Of a DNA stretch of 20,018 nucleotides, positions 7,478 through 15,891 are shown piece after piece (the stretch's first letter is position 1; each line of letters starts with the position of its first letter). The position numbers and the translations under genes are program-made. The notes under the pieces were generated by a model. The model ran no database searches. It worked only from the letters and a program-made list of their open reading frames with translations, and had not been told where the DNA came from. The stretch covers positions 1-20,018 of the forward strand of contig JAILEL010000422.1 of NCBI GenBank assembly GCA_024687845.1, given 5' to 3'. The stretch comes from Eubacterium sp. (lineage in GTDB: Bacteria > Bacillota_A > Clostridia > Lachnospirales > Lachnospiraceae).

Positions 7478-9262
7478 ATGCAGTCAAGAACGCATACTTG
7501 CGGTGAATTAAGAAAAGCAAATGCAGGCGAGAAAGTTACTATCGTTGGATGGATGGAAAATGTCAGAGAAGTCGGTGGAAATCTTGCCTTTGTTATTATA
7601 AGAGATTTTTATGGAACTACACAGGTGGTTGTTGAGAACGAAGAAATGATGGCCGTTATTAAGCCTATAAATAAGGAGTCGACACTTAAAATCACCGGTA
7701 CGGTTCGTGAAAGAAGTAATATAAATAAGAATATTCCTACTGGCGAGATTGAAATAGTTCCTGATAGTATCGAGGTTCTCGGAAAAAGCTATCATTCAGA
7801 GCTTCCATTTGAAATCAATCATTCGAGAGAAGCTGATGAGACCTTCCGTTTAAAGTATCGTTACCTGGATCTTCGTAATCCCGAGGTAAAGAATAATATC
7901 GTACTTCGCTGCAATGTTGTAGCTGCACTCAGAACTGCTATGACAGAGCACGGTTTCCTGGAGATTACAACACCTATTCTTACAGCTTCTTCACCTGAAG
8001 GAGCAAGAGATTATCTTGTACCAGCAAGAAAACATCCAGGAAAGTTCTATGCACTTCCACAGGCTCCACAGCAGTTTAAACAGCTTCTTATGACTGCCGG
8101 ATTTGACAGATATTTCCAGATAGCTCCTTGCTTCAGAGATGAGGATGCAAGAGGAGATCGTTCACCTGGAGAATTTTATCAGATGGATATGGAGATGGCA
8201 TTTGCTTCTAAGGAGGATGTTTTCGAAGTACTTGAGGATGTACTTCCTCCAATCTTTGCTAAGTATGGTAAGTATAACATTGCATCAAATGCACCATTTA
8301 CAAGAATTCCGTATCTTCAGGCTATGGATGAGTTTGGTACAGATAAACCTGACCTTCGTATAGACCTCAGAGTAAAAGATGTAACACAGGAACTTGCAGA
8401 TTGTGGTTTTGAGCCATTTAATGGAAATGTGATCAAGGCTGTTCCTGTATCAGATTGCAAGCTTACAAGAAAACAGATAGATGCAATATGCGCAAATATA
8501 GAGGTTCAGGCTGGGGCTAAGGCCTACTGGTTTAAGTGTGATGAAGCAGGTGCTATCGCAGGTGGTATCGCAAAGTTTATCAATGCTGATCCTGCTACTG
8601 CAGAGGCTGTCACAAAGAAGCTTGAACTTGCTCCAAACACTCTCGTGATTGTAGGCGCAGGTAAGAAGACCCTGGCTCAAAAGATTGCTGGTGTTGCAGT
8701 TAAGATGCTCGGCGCTGAGTGTGAAGGTCATATGGATAAGGAAAGATATGAGTTCTGCTGGATAGTTGACTTCCCTATGTATGAAATCGGTGAAGAGTCG
8801 GGACTTCTCGAGTTCTGTCACAATCCGTTTTCTATGCCTATCGGAGGCAAGAACATCCTTGAAGCGGCCGAGAAGGGTGAGGTTGATCCACTCAGCATTA
8901 TGGCAGATCAGTATGATCTTGTATGCAACGGTATTGAGCTTTCATCCGGAGCTGTCAGAAATCATGATCCTGAGGTTATGGTTAAGGCCTTCGAGATGGT
9001 TCGTCTCGGTGAAGATGAAGTTAAGGCTAAGTTCCCTGCAATGTACAATGCATTTTCTTATGGTGCACCTCCACATGCAGGTATCGCTCCGGGAGTTGAC
9101 CGAATGGTTATGCTTCTTGCAGGAGAAGATTCTATACGTGAGGTTATTGCATTCCCAATGAACAAGAATGCACAGGATATAATGATGGATGCACCATCGG
9201 AAGTAGAGCAGAAACAGCTTGATGAGCTTCATATAGCAGTAGTGAAGAGTGAAGAGAATTAA
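7478..9262 (+). CDS. aspS: Aspartyl-tRNA synthetase
   Basis: This class II synthetase charges tRNA-Asp (possibly also tRNA-Asn) in the cytoplasm. The 594-residue length is standard. An OB-fold anticodon-binding domain covers about 1-110 (VTIVGWMENVREVGG). The catalytic core has motif 2 around residue 218 (CFRDEDARGDRSPGEFYQ), a GAD insertion (about 290-410) and motif 3 near 535-555 (GIAPGVDRMVMLLAGEDS). Motif 2 reads SPGEFYQ rather than the common bacterial QPEFTQ, and the end reads FPMNKNAQD rather than FPKT; both resemble alphaproteobacterial AspRS, so this may be a distinct or transferred subtype. It has its own promoter and terminator. Confidence 0.96.
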   Translation: MQSRTHTCGELRKANAGEKVTIVGWMENVREVGGNLAFVIIRDFYGTTQVVVENEEMMAVIKPINKESTLKITGTVRERSNINKNIPTGEIEIVPDSIEVLGKSYHSELPFEINHSREADETFRLKYRYLDLRNPEVKNNIVLRCNVVAALRTAMTEHGFLEITTPILTASSPEGARDYLVPARKHPGKFYALPQAPQQFKQLLMTAGFDRYFQIAPCFRDEDARGDRSPGEFYQMDMEMAFASKEDVFEVLEDVLPPIFAKYGKYNIASNAPFTRIPYLQAMDEFGTDKPDLRIDLRVKDVTQELADCGFEPFNGNVIKAVPVSDCKLTRKQIDAICANIEVQAGAKAYWFKCDEAGAIAGGIAKFINADPATAEAVTKKLELAPNTLVIVGAGKKTLAQKIAGVAVKMLGAECEGHMDKERYEFCWIVDFPMYEIGEESGLLEFCHNPFSMPIGGKNILEAAEKGEVDPLSIMADQYDLVCNGIELSSGAVRNHDPEVMVKAFEMVRLGEDEVKAKFPAMYNAFSYGAPPHAGIAPGVDRMVMLLAGEDSIREVIAFPMNKNAQDIMMDAPSEVEQKQLDELHIAVVKSEEN

Positions 9263-9312
9263 TATATTTGTATTGTCAGAATGTTTAATAGAAAACATAA
9301 GTGCATGTATAG

Positions 9313-9348
9313 AAAAAGAGCTTCGACCTTAGGGTTGAAGCTCTTTTT
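9313..9348. terminator. Bidirectional intrinsic terminator between aspS and the lipoprotein gene
   Basis: AAAAAGAGCTTCGACC (9313-9328) pairs with GGTTGAAGCTCTTTTT (9333-9348) around a TTAG loop, with one G-T wobble on this strand. A-runs on one side and T-runs on the other let it end transcription of aspS on the plus strand and of the lipoprotein gene, whose stop is 48 bases away, on the minus strand. Confidence 0.9.
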
Positions 9349-9395
9349 CGTGGATTTTAGTTAGGCTTCCTAAACGGAAAAGTAAACGTATATTT

Positions 9396-10853
9396 TTATT
9401 CATCGACAGGTTTAAACAGGGTAGTTATATAACTTCCATCTTCAGCATTTATTAAGACTCTGGCTATTGGTTCTCCACTAGAGTTCGTTGTATCCAGAGA
9501 CCATGCAGGAACAAGCTTATATTCACTTGTACTTCCTTCTTTAGGTATAGGAAAATATACGAGTTGAATCCAGTTAAAGGTAACGTTGTTATCAACTCTT
9601 TTTTCCATTGAAAGGTCAAGATTTTCAGGGGCTTCTTTTACAAATGAATCCATGGCATCCTTAAAGCTAAGGACCTTTACATTCTCGACGGTTTTTTCCT
9701 TGAAGCTATATTTGGAGGTTATATAAAGTGCTAAGATTCCCTCATCATCGATACCGACCATACCATTATTAAACATTGCTGCTGAATTAATTGTGTTAGT
9801 GGTGTTAGTCATAACTTTAATATTATCCAGATTTCCGAGTACTGACAAAGCATAGCCATTACGCTCTGCACCTTCAAAACCATCAGTTGCAAGGGCACTT
9901 TCTGGAAAATAAAGGATTTCACATTTTTGAAGGTTGCCACTATAAGTACTGACTAATTCGTATAAATTACTGCGCATAGAAAGTGATTCACCAGGATATT
10001 CTATACCAATAGCATCTTTAATTGAGGTGGAAGCAGTACTAATGACCTGATCATCTGACATAGAACACTTATTTGGAGGCAGCAATTCATCAATAGTATA
10101 AGCCTTCATTTTATTTTGGTAATAGCTGTAGTATTTTCCGTCAGGGCCAGAGAAATCCATGTATTCATATGATGGATCGTTAGTTACTTCGCCTATGTTT
10201 TTTGGAAAAAGAACTACTACCAGTTCACTAGTGTTCTGACTGTAAGATACAAGGAGCTGATAATCTGCGTTACGGTATGTTCCATTGTAGGTATGAATAT
10301 AGTATGCCCCTTCATCAACCCATGCGTTACTGGTGCTCCCCCATGAAGTAGCATCATTTCCAGAGTTATTATTGTTGAACTCAATCATTTGAGATGCCAT
10401 TATCGGATAAATCGAGTCGCCATTTTCCTGATTGAGAGTATCATCTTTATTAAATGGAACTGCAGTATCACCAAAGAACCCTTCAACTATTTGCTGTTCG
10501 TCAAACTGAGCCTCGTGAACTGACTCGACCAGGTATTCAGAAAGGCTTTCGATTGATTCTATGTTGTAGTTCACATCAACTGTGATGTGCTTATTCTCCA
10601 GATCAAAACTGTTATTATACGCAAGATTTGTACCACCTAACATGGTACTGAGACTTTCACTAGAGGATTCACCGGCCTCGCTTTCGGCGTCGGCTTTTTC
10701 TGTGTTAGTTTCCACTTCTTTATTAGTTTCCAAACTTGTATTAGAACCATAGTCATCAACCTCTGTTGACTGATTGCCACATCCCATCAGACTAAGACAA
10801 AGTAGTGATGAGAATAATAAGGATACTATTTTGCCATTTTTTACTTTATACAT
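9396..10853 (-). CDS. Lipoprotein of unknown function
   Basis: The 485-residue product begins with a lysine-containing N-terminus, a hydrophobic core and lipobox LMGC, predicting lipidation at C25 and anchoring outside the cytoplasmic membrane. A Ser/Thr/Glu/Asn-rich linker of about 45 residues follows, then a mainly beta, aromatic-rich soluble region. The C-terminus (KLVPAWSL, then VLINAEDGSYI) resembles the end of PepSY/YycH-like extracytoplasmic domains, a weak similarity. I do not recognise a characterised family. The start is supported by an AGGGGGA ribosome site (10867-10861 on the minus strand). It is transcribed alone. Confidence 0.85.
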   Translation of the reverse strand: MYKVKNGKIVSLLFSSLLCLSLMGCGNQSTEVDDYGSNTSLETNKEVETNTEKADAESEAGESSSESLSTMLGGTNLAYNNSFDLENKHITVDVNYNIESIESLSEYLVESVHEAQFDEQQIVEGFFGDTAVPFNKDDTLNQENGDSIYPIMASQMIEFNNNNSGNDATSWGSTSNAWVDEGAYYIHTYNGTYRNADYQLLVSYSQNTSELVVVLFPKNIGEVTNDPSYEYMDFSGPDGKYYSYYQNKMKAYTIDELLPPNKCSMSDDQVISTASTSIKDAIGIEYPGESLSMRSNLYELVSTYSGNLQKCEILYFPESALATDGFEGAERNGYALSVLGNLDNIKVMTNTTNTINSAAMFNNGMVGIDDEGILALYITSKYSFKEKTVENVKVLSFKDAMDSFVKEAPENLDLSMEKRVDNNVTFNWIQLVYFPIPKEGSTSEYKLVPAWSLDTTNSSGEPIARVLINAEDGSYITTLFKPVDE

Positions 10854-10890
10854 ATCAAAATCCCCCTAAATAACCTTCAATTTATACATC

Positions 10891-10919
10891 ATTGTATTAT
10901 ATAAATTTATAAATCTCAA
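10891..10919 (-). promoter_or_regulatory. Putative promoter of the lipoprotein gene
   Basis: On the minus strand, TTGAGA (10919-10914), a 17-base spacer and TACAAT (10896-10891) match sigma-A consensus well and lie about 38 bases upstream of the start codon. Confidence 0.5.
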
Positions 10920-10977
10920 TAGCTTTAGATTGTTTACATGAGAAGAAAATCTAGGAAAATACAAAAGAAGACAGTAC

Positions 10978-11006
10978 TTGTGGTGTTGAGAAAATTACTA
11001 TAGAAT
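10978..11006 (+). promoter_or_regulatory. Putative promoter of the FliB-like gene
   Basis: TTGTGG (10978-10983), a 17-base spacer and TAGAAT (11001-11006) form a plausible promoter. AAAGGAT (11028-11034) is the ribosome site. Between it and the ATG lies a small palindrome, TGATCAGATCA. Confidence 0.35.
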
Positions 11007-11045
11007 ATTTAAGTGATATCAAAGTTTAAAGGATGATCAGATCAG

Positions 11046-11912
11046 ATGATAAATATAGACGCGGAAATATATAGAGAATTCAAATGTAAAGCAGATAAAT
11101 GTAAGCATAGCTGCTGTAAAGGTTGGGAAATAGATATAGATGAGGATACTCTTGACTATTACAAAGGACTGGAAACGGACATTGGAGCCGAGATAATGCA
11201 AAGCATTGAGGAAGGAGAGGATACTTTCTTTAAGCTGACAGAAGAAGAAAGATGCCCATTTCTTAAAGATAATGGTCTTTGTAAAATCATAGAAGAACTT
11301 GGAGAAGATGGCCTATGTGATATATGCAGGCTTCATCCAAGGTTTTTCGAAGAGATAAATGGTTATAGTCTGGCCGGAGTGGGACTTAGCTGTGAGAAAG
11401 CAGTTGAATTAATATTCGAAAAGGAGAGTCTGGACTTTATACTTTGTGACAGTCAAAAAAAGATAGGTATATTTGAACTACTTTCTCTATTAGATATAAA
11501 TATTTCGAATGATTGTTTAGACTTATCAAAGAAAATACCAGATTTTCTGGAATATGACAGAATAGATAAAATATTAGATATCTTTTATATGACTGAACCA
11601 ATAGATGATAAATGGAAAAATGAGGTTTTACAGATAAAAAGAGACTATAAAGCTCATTTAGAAGGCTTTGAAAATAAAGCTATAAATATAAAAGAATATG
11701 AGATAATATATCAATATATCCTTTTCCGACAGCTGGAGCTGATAGAGATATATGGAACGAAGAAAATTATAGACTATGCGATGAGCAGTATAATTTTTAT
11801 TATGCTCTATGCAAGTTTATTTCATGATGAAAAAGAAGCTGTAAGGAGATGGTCTGAACAGATAGAGTATAACGAGGAAAATATAAATACTTTAATTAAT
11901 AGTAACCAATAG
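11046..11912 (+). CDS. Short FliB-like (flagellin lysine-N-methylase family) protein
   Basis: The N-terminal half carries the cysteine pattern of Salmonella FliB: FKCKADKCKHSCCKGW, then CPFLKDNGLCKI, then CDICRLHPRF and LSCEKA. FliB methylates flagellin lysines using S-adenosylmethionine and an iron-sulfur cluster held by such cysteines. This protein has 288 residues against about 400 in Salmonella, and the C-terminal half is divergent and helical. No flagellin or flagellar gene is nearby, so the substrate is unknown and may not be flagellin. It could head the transcript running into the GH3 gene 95 bases on, though a separate start is possible. Confidence 0.75.
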   Translation: MINIDAEIYREFKCKADKCKHSCCKGWEIDIDEDTLDYYKGLETDIGAEIMQSIEEGEDTFFKLTEEERCPFLKDNGLCKIIEELGEDGLCDICRLHPRFFEEINGYSLAGVGLSCEKAVELIFEKESLDFILCDSQKKIGIFELLSLLDINISNDCLDLSKKIPDFLEYDRIDKILDIFYMTEPIDDKWKNEVLQIKRDYKAHLEGFENKAINIKEYEIIYQYILFRQLELIEIYGTKKIIDYAMSSIIFIMLYASLFHDEKEAVRRWSEQIEYNEENINTLINSNQ

Positions 11913-12007
11913 ATGTATAGAGCCATAGATAGAAAAATTTTATACACTATTTATTATGTAAAATATGTTAAAATGACTGGTATATAGATTTAAGAAAGGG
12001 GAACATT

Positions 12008-14797
12008 ATGACACTTGATTGGAAAGAATATGAGGCTTTGGCTAGGGAGGCAGTAAGAGAAGGTGTAGTACTTCTGAAAAATGATAACAATATACTGCCA
12101 CTTAAAAAAGACTCAAGATTAGCTGTATTCGGTCGTATGCAGAATAATTACTATAAGAGCGGAACAGGCTCAGGTGGTATGGTAAATGTTCCTAAGGTCT
12201 GGAACATAGTGGAAGGTCTTCAGGAAGAGAATATATCTCTGAATGAAGAATTACTTGAGTTATATAAGAAATTTGAAAAAACACATCCTTTTGATCCCGG
12301 AGTGGGATTCGGAAATGAACCCTGGTCACAGGTGGAGATGGAAGTATCGGAAGAGCTTGTTAAAAAGGTTCGCACAGAGTCAGATATAGCTCTTGTTATT
12401 ATAGGGCGTACAGCTGGTGAAGAACAGGATTATGTTGATGAAAGAGGTGCTTTTAAACTATCTGAAAATGAATCAACTCTTCTTAGGAGAGTAAGAAAAG
12501 AATATGAAAAAGTAGTACTTGTAATGAATGTCAGTGCAATTCTTGATATGCAGGAAATCGAGTCAATCTCTCCGGATGCTATTCTTTATGCCTGGCAGGG
12601 AGGCGAGATAGGAGCTCTTGGTTGCGTAGATGTTCTTCTTGGCAAGGCAACCCCCAGCGGTCGACTGACGGATACCGTAATTCGAAGGATTGAGGATGCT
12701 TCAGCTTACGGTAATTTTGGTGACCATAAGATTAATTTCTATGCAGAAGACATATATGTGGGTTATCGATATTACGAAACCTTCAATAAAGATGCGGTGA
12801 TGTATCCCTTTGGATATGGTCTTTCCTACACAGAATTCGAGCTGAGTCCTGGCGAAGCTGGTGGAGACCTGAAAACAAAGGTTTCATTATCAGTAAATGT
12901 GAAGAATATTGGTGATATGGCAGGAAAAGAGGTTGTTCAGTTCTACGTATCAAAACCTCAGGGAAAGCTTGGTAAGCCGGCACTTAGTCTGGCCGGATTC
13001 TCCAAGACTGATATTCTGAAATCAGGCGAGAGCTGCACTCTTAATATAGATATAGTTCCATATACTATAGCCTCTTACGATGAGACAGGTATTACAGGCT
13101 ATGAGAGCAGCTATGTTCTTGAGGCTGGAGAGTATGTTTTCTATGTTGGAAGTAATGTAAGAGACATAAAGGAAGCTGGCAGATTTAATCTGACAGATAC
13201 ACTTCTGGTTGAAAAGCTGAGTCGCCAGATGGCACCGCCTGTTAGCTTCGAGAGAATAAAGCCTGTAGTTGATAACGGAAAATATATAGCAGGAAAAGAA
13301 GAAGTCAAAGCTTACCCACTTACTGACTTTGAGGAATCCTTGAAGGATACTCCAGAGGTAAAAGCTTACACTGGTGATAAAGGAATAAAGCTGAAGGATG
13401 TAAGAGATGGTAAGGCAGATATGGAGGATTTCCTTGCACAGCTTTCGGACGAGGATTTATCTGTAATTATTCGTGGCGAAGGAATGGGCAGTCCTAAGGT
13501 AACACCTGGTACAGCTGCTGCATTTGGAGGTGTGAGCAAGCATCTGAAGAGCCTTGGAATTCCGGCTGCCTGCTGCTCGGATGGCCCGAGCGGTATGCGA
13601 CTTGATTCGGGCTATAGAGCCTTTAGTCTCCCTAGTGGTACGCTTCTGGCCTGCACCTGGAATACTGATCTGAATACCAGACTTTATAGTATGCTTGGTA
13701 TGGAAATGAATAAGAATAATGTCGATTTTCTCTTAGGACCAGGTATGAATATTCATAGATTTCCTCTCAATGGAAGGAACTTTGAGTATTTCAGTGAGGA
13801 TCCTCTGGTAACTGGAAAGATGGCAGCAGCTCAGATCAGAGGTCTTAAGAACAGTGGTGTTTCTGGTACGCTGAAGCATTTATGTGGAAATAATCAGGAG
13901 ACCTGCAGGCATACTGAGAATAATGTAATTTCGGAAAGAGCTCTTAGGGAGATATATCTTAAGGGCTTTGAGATGGCCGTAAAGGAAGCTGGAGCTGATT
14001 CAGTAATGACAACCTATGGTCCTGTAAATGGAATCTGGACCAATTCACGTCATGATCTGAATACAAATATTCTGAGAAATGAATGGGGCTTTCGTGGCGT
14101 TGTAATGACTGACTGGTGGTCTAATATCGGAGATTTTGAAGGAACCTGCGACAAGAATTCATTTTCCAGACTTGTTCTGGCACAAAATGATTTCTATGCA
14201 GTGTGTCCTGATTCAGAAGTTAATTCCTTTGGAGATGATACTCTCGCAGCTTTAGAACGCGGAAGTATCACAAGAGGACAGCTTGTAAGATCTGCCCGGA
14301 ATATATGTGAGGTTCTTCTTGGAACTAATGCTCTGAAGAAACTTTGCGGGGAACCATATAAGGTTGAGGTGAAGAACTTCGTTGACGAAGTGGAAGAGAT
14401 GGAAACTGAAGAAGTTCAGTATTATGAGATTAAGGATGGAACGGTAATCGATCTTTCACATTTAAATACTGGAAAGGGAGCTGTATGCTTCCTTGGTTTC
14501 GATGTATCAAAGTGGGGATGCTACTTTATAGACATGATAGGAAGTTCCGATCTGTCAGAACTTTCTCAGATACCTGTTGGTGTATTCTTCCAGGGTGTTC
14601 CGAGTGGTACATTTACCTTCCACGGAGGTGGTGAGGAGCTGGTAATCAGGAGAAAGATATGGTTCCATTCCAGATATGGAGTTATGAGGCTGAAGTTTAT
14701 GAATGGTGGCCTTAATTTAAAACATATGAGATTTACCTTTGAAAGGGAACAAGAATCTTACGAAAATTTTGATGATATAAATGAATATATTTGTTAG
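12008..14797 (+). CDS. GH3 beta-glucosidase with reversed domain order
   Basis: This 929-residue glycoside hydrolase probably removes terminal beta-glucose or related sugars from oligosaccharides in the cytoplasm, since no signal peptide is present. The domains are in inverted order: the GH3 C-terminal alpha/beta sandwich comes first (about 15-275, AVREGVVLLKNDNNILPL), then a fibronectin-III-like domain (about 285-395, GKEVVQFYVSKP), then the TIM barrel (about 485-770). The nucleophile is probably D702 in VVMTDWW; KHLCGNNQE and NSRHDLN are substrate-site motifs, and E138/E139 in TAGEEQDYVDE is the likely acid/base loop. The last 130-150 residues form an extra beta-rich domain. This inverted layout is known from Butyrivibrio fibrisolvens and Ruminococcus enzymes. 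AAAGGGG ends 6 bases before the ATG. Confidence 0.93.
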   Translation: MTLDWKEYEALAREAVREGVVLLKNDNNILPLKKDSRLAVFGRMQNNYYKSGTGSGGMVNVPKVWNIVEGLQEENISLNEELLELYKKFEKTHPFDPGVGFGNEPWSQVEMEVSEELVKKVRTESDIALVIIGRTAGEEQDYVDERGAFKLSENESTLLRRVRKEYEKVVLVMNVSAILDMQEIESISPDAILYAWQGGEIGALGCVDVLLGKATPSGRLTDTVIRRIEDASAYGNFGDHKINFYAEDIYVGYRYYETFNKDAVMYPFGYGLSYTEFELSPGEAGGDLKTKVSLSVNVKNIGDMAGKEVVQFYVSKPQGKLGKPALSLAGFSKTDILKSGESCTLNIDIVPYTIASYDETGITGYESSYVLEAGEYVFYVGSNVRDIKEAGRFNLTDTLLVEKLSRQMAPPVSFERIKPVVDNGKYIAGKEEVKAYPLTDFEESLKDTPEVKAYTGDKGIKLKDVRDGKADMEDFLAQLSDEDLSVIIRGEGMGSPKVTPGTAAAFGGVSKHLKSLGIPAACCSDGPSGMRLDSGYRAFSLPSGTLLACTWNTDLNTRLYSMLGMEMNKNNVDFLLGPGMNIHRFPLNGRNFEYFSEDPLVTGKMAAAQIRGLKNSGVSGTLKHLCGNNQETCRHTENNVISERALREIYLKGFEMAVKEAGADSVMTTYGPVNGIWTNSRHDLNTNILRNEWGFRGVVMTDWWSNIGDFEGTCDKNSFSRLVLAQNDFYAVCPDSEVNSFGDDTLAALERGSITRGQLVRSARNICEVLLGTNALKKLCGEPYKVEVKNFVDEVEEMETEEVQYYEIKDGTVIDLSHLNTGKGAVCFLGFDVSKWGCYFIDMIGSSDLSELSQIPVGVFFQGVPSGTFTFHGGGEELVIRRKIWFHSRYGVMRLKFMNGGLNLKHMRFTFEREQESYENFDDINEYIC

Positions 14798-14808
14798 GAA
14801 AGAAGCAT

Positions 14809-15642
14809 ATGAAAATAATAAAGGATTTAACATTAGATGAAGAAAGAGCTCTTTATGGCAGCGATGGAGTTCAGGTTATAAACTGCCGTTTTGATGGCCC
14901 GGCAGATGGAGAGAGTGCTCTTAAAGAAAGCTGTAATGTGGATGTTAGAAATAGCGTCTTTAATCTTAGATATCCATTTTGGCACGATACAAATCTTCAG
15001 ATTGATAGTTCAGATATGACAGAGCTATGTCGTGCTGCACTGTGGTATTCAAAAAATATCAGGATCACAAATACTCGTATGCATGGTATTAAAGCTTTAC
15101 GTGAATCTTCTGATATTATAATTGAAAACTGTGATATTGAGTCACCGGAGTTCGGCTGGTTTAATAATAACGTTGAGATGAAGAATTCAAAAGCAGAGAG
15201 TGAATATTTTATGATGCATACGAAACATTTATGTTTTGATAATGTTTTATTAAAGGGTAAGTACTCTTTCCAATATATTGAGGATGCAGTATTCACTAAT
15301 TGCAACTTTAAAACCAAGGATGCCTTCTGGCATGCAAAAAACATAGTGGTAAAGGATAGCGTGGTAAATGGTGAGTATCTTGCCTGGTACTCCGAAAATG
15401 TAACCTTTGAAAACTGTAAAATCGCTGGAACCCAGCCTCTTTGCTACTGCAAAAATCTAAAGCTTATTAACTGTCAGATGCTGGATGCTGACCTTGCCTT
15501 CGAAAAATCAGATGTTGAAGCAACTATAATAAATGAAGTTATCAGTATTAAGAATCCAAAGAGTGGTAAGATATGTGTAGGTGGCGTGAAAAATATCATT
15601 TCCGATGATCCAGAATCTAAATGTGAAATAATAGTTAGATGA
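14809..15642 (+). CDS. DUF3737 family right-handed beta-helix protein
   Basis: The 277-residue product matches my recollection of the DUF3737 family: an opening like DEERALYGS, then FDGPADGESALKES, LRYPFWHD, AALWYSKN, YSFQYIE, KDAFWHAKN, EYLAWYSEN and TQPLCYCK. The recurring coils of about 20-25 residues with inward Asn/Cys and aromatic positions indicate a pectate-lyase-like beta-helix without an obvious catalytic site. It has no signal peptide. No biochemical role is established that I know of. Start: a TTG at 14791 would overlap the GH3 stop, but the ATG at 14809 with AGGAAAG just ahead is better. It follows the GH3 gene by 11 bases, so they are co-transcribed. Confidence 0.85.
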   Translation: MKIIKDLTLDEERALYGSDGVQVINCRFDGPADGESALKESCNVDVRNSVFNLRYPFWHDTNLQIDSSDMTELCRAALWYSKNIRITNTRMHGIKALRESSDIIIENCDIESPEFGWFNNNVEMKNSKAESEYFMMHTKHLCFDNVLLKGKYSFQYIEDAVFTNCNFKTKDAFWHAKNIVVKDSVVNGEYLAWYSENVTFENCKIAGTQPLCYCKNLKLINCQMLDADLAFEKSDVEATIINEVISIKNPKSGKICVGGVKNIISDDPESKCEIIVR

Positions 15643-15830
15643 GATTGTTTGATGAAATGAGTTGCGCTTTTGTTGCATATAATTATGTATATAACAAAAA
15701 CAAAGGATTCTTTGATAGAGCTGGGAAAGCAACAGTTAATTATATCTTGTCAACGAGTATGGGAAGACCAATAGTTGAAGCTATGGCGGCCGATCCGTAT
15801 GTAGATGTACAGAGGGCTGTGATTGGGTGA
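15639..15830 (+). CDS. Small hypothetical protein, coupled to the DUF3737 gene
   Basis: A 63-codon frame starts at an ATGA overlap with the DUF3737 stop, the arrangement of a translationally coupled gene. Codon choice resembles the neighbours. The peptide is soluble, with an aromatic N-terminal part (YNYVYNKNKGFFDRAG) and a C-terminal GRPIVEAMAADPYVDVQRA; no motif or family is recognised. There is no independent ribosome site. It ends 7 bases before the large hairpin at 15838. It may be a genuine small protein, a C-terminal remnant of an older gene, or chance. Confidence 0.4.
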   Translation: MRLFDEMSCAFVAYNYVYNKNKGFFDRAGKATVNYILSTSMGRPIVEAMAADPYVDVQRAVIG

Positions 15831-15837
15831 TAATGAA

Positions 15838-15891
15838 AAGAACCGCTCGTAACTGTTGCATTAGTTTGCAACAGTTACGGATGCGGTTCTT
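15838..15891. terminator. Long hairpin between convergent genes, overlapping the Hsp70-GrpE stop codon
   Basis: An outer stem AAGAACCGC/GCGGTTCTT (15838-15846 with 15883-15891) and an inner 13-bp stem (15848-15860 with 15867-15879) enclose a six-base loop, separated by a small internal bulge. Read on the minus strand the stem is followed by a T-rich tail (GGTTCTTTTCATT), so it should terminate the Hsp70-GrpE gene; the plus-strand tail is less T-rich. The minus-strand stop codon (15863-15861) lies in the loop, so one arm encodes the last residues of that protein. Confidence 0.75.

Noticed and set aside
8450..8821. Minus-strand frame inside aspS
   Set aside because: It lies wholly inside a strongly conserved gene and resembles no protein family.
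11033..11048. TGATCAGATCA palindrome before the FliB-like start as an operator
   Set aside because: It is short, lies downstream of the putative promoter and could be chance in GATC-rich sequence; nothing else supports it.
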